Of a DNA stretch of 5,969 nt, positions 5,061 through 5,969 are shown piece by piece. The notes under the pieces are model-generated. The model searched no databases. It was not told the DNA's origin and was given only the letters and a program-made list of their open reading frames with translations. The DNA lies in assembly GCA_910585875.1 (NCBI GenBank), contig CAJUIK010000096.1:1-5969 (forward strand), given 5' to 3'. How positions within the stretch are numbered: position 1 is the first letter of the stretch; each line of letters starts with the position of its first letter. Source of the DNA: an uncultured Eubacteriales bacterium. Lineage in GTDB: Bacteria; Bacillota; Clostridia; Oscillospirales; Butyricicoccaceae. Made by a program: the position numbers and the translations under genes.

Positions 5061-5969
5061 ATGAAAAAAGTTTTCCGCGAAATCAAGCAATATTGCCGCC
5101 ACGCGGACCTGGCGCTGTTTTTGCTGGCCCTGACCTGCTCCCTGCTGGGGCTGGCCGCCATCTACAGCGCCACCCTCAGCTATGGCTCCAACCGCTATCT
5201 GATTGTCCAGGGCGCCGCTATCCTGCTGGGAATTTTCTGCTATATCATGGCTTCCCTAGTGGATTTTGAAAACCTGAGCCGGTTCTGGAAGATCTTTTTT
5301 GTATTGAATCTGCTGCTTCAGCTGCTCATCATCCCCTTCGGTTCCGAGGGAGACACCGGCAACCGCAGCTGGATCCGCTTCCAATCCATCGGCCTGGGCA
5401 TCCAACCCGCCGAATTCGGAAAGGTGATTTTCATCTTCACCTTCGCCGCCCATATCAACCAGCTGAAAGAAAAGCTAAACTCCCCCTTTTCCGTTTTGCA
5501 GCTGCTGGCTCATTTCGGCGTCATTGCGGCGGCGGTTTTTGTCCCCACCAAAGACCTGGGTATGGCCGTAACGTACGCGCTGATTTTCGCCATTATGATG
5601 TTTTCCAGCGGCCTGAATTGGAAATGGATCGGCGGCATGGGCTTGGCCGGCATGGCCGCCGTCCCGGTGCTTTGGAGCTTTCTGGAGGATTATCAGCGCA
5701 ACCGCATTTTGGTGCTGTTCGACCCAGCCATCAGCGAAAAAATCTACTATCAAACAGAACGAAGCATCTTGGCTCTGGGCTCCGGCCAGCTGTTTGGCTC
5801 CGGCTATCTGCAAGGCGCCCAAATCCAGGGCAACCGGCTGCCCGCCAAATCCACGGACTTTATTTTCTCTGTCGTCGGCGAGGAATTCGGTTTTATGGGC
5901 TGCTGTGCGGTGATGATCCTTCTGTCTGCTTTGGTTTTTCGCATTTTCTATGACGCGGCCCACTGCGAC
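5061..5969 (+). CDS. rodA: RodA-type SEDS peptidoglycan polymerase (partial, 3' end off the right edge)
   Basis: The frame is open for exactly 303 codons from ATG at 5061, with GGAG 4 nt upstream. SEDS proteins are multi-span membrane glycosyltransferases that polymerise lipid II into glycan strands with a class B penicillin-binding protein. Hydrophobic segments are seen at about 17-38, 46-67, 77-93, 119-131, 148-162, 168-183, 189-207 and from 267 on. Family motifs: GNRSWIRF (100-107), QPAEFGK (115-121) with conserved E118, KDLGMA (164-169), YQRNRILVLFDP (211-222), ALGSGQLFGSG, and STDFIFSVVGEEFG (264-277) with D266 at the place of the essential aspartate. The QGAQIQGNRLP stretch before it resembles RodA more than FtsW. 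About 70-100 residues are missing at the C-terminus. SpoVE or FtsW remain possible; a SEDS identity is very secure. It has its own promoter, divergent from the M20D gene; no PBP partner is in view. Confidence 0.9.
   Translation, partial: MKKVFREIKQYCRHADLALFLLALTCSLLGLAAIYSATLSYGSNRYLIVQGAAILLGIFCYIMASLVDFENLSRFWKIFFVLNLLLQLLIIPFGSEGDTGNRSWIRFQSIGLGIQPAEFGKVIFIFTFAAHINQLKEKLNSPFSVLQLLAHFGVIAAAVFVPTKDLGMAVTYALIFAIMMFSSGLNWKWIGGMGLAGMAAVPVLWSFLEDYQRNRILVLFDPAISEKIYYQTERSILALGSGQLFGSGYLQGAQIQGNRLPAKSTDFIFSVVGEEFGFMGCCAVMILLSALVFRIFYDAAHCD

Overview
The window looks like chromosomal DNA of a GC-rich, low-motility-of-genes Firmicute, most likely a clostridium of the Oscillospiraceae type. The reasons are a DUF4317 protein and a DUF5050-like propeller (families I know mainly from Clostridia), strong AGGAGG-like ribosome binding sites, sigma-A type promoters with TATAAT boxes, and GC-biased codons. 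This lineage call is inference from remembered family distributions, not a search. No transposase, integrase, CRISPR array, tRNA or rRNA is visible, and base and codon use look uniform.

Layout. (1) 1-1478, minus: the first 492 codons of a large protein with a repeat-rich beta-propeller-like N-terminal part, an acidic linker and three membrane segments. It runs off the left edge. (2) 1479-1838: a 360-base spacer with a minus promoter for the first gene, a strong plus promoter, a probable free-standing structured RNA of about 150 nt whose two ends pair, and a second plus promoter with a hairpin leader for the next gene. (3) 1839-3567, plus: a probable two-gene unit, a DUF4317 protein and a YdeI/OmpD-associated family protein 34 nt apart. 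It ends at a strong hairpin terminator that also serves the gene converging from the right. (4) 3637-4818, minus: an M20D amidohydrolase (hippurate / N-acyl amino acid hydrolase type) with its own extended -10 promoter. (5) 4819-5060: a divergent promoter region with an imperfect inverted repeat and a repeated CTTTTTGAG word. (6) 5061-5969, plus: the first 303 codons of a RodA-type SEDS peptidoglycan polymerase, running off the right edge.

The genes do not form one obvious pathway. They read as separate housekeeping units: cell wall elongation (RodA), peptide or N-acyl amino acid turnover (M20D), and three proteins of poorly known role. The parts most worth a second look are the structured RNA at about 1594-1743 and the propeller-membrane protein, whose charge pattern places the propeller in the cytoplasm. 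Both edge-spanning genes were read by hand through every codon and contain no in-frame stop.
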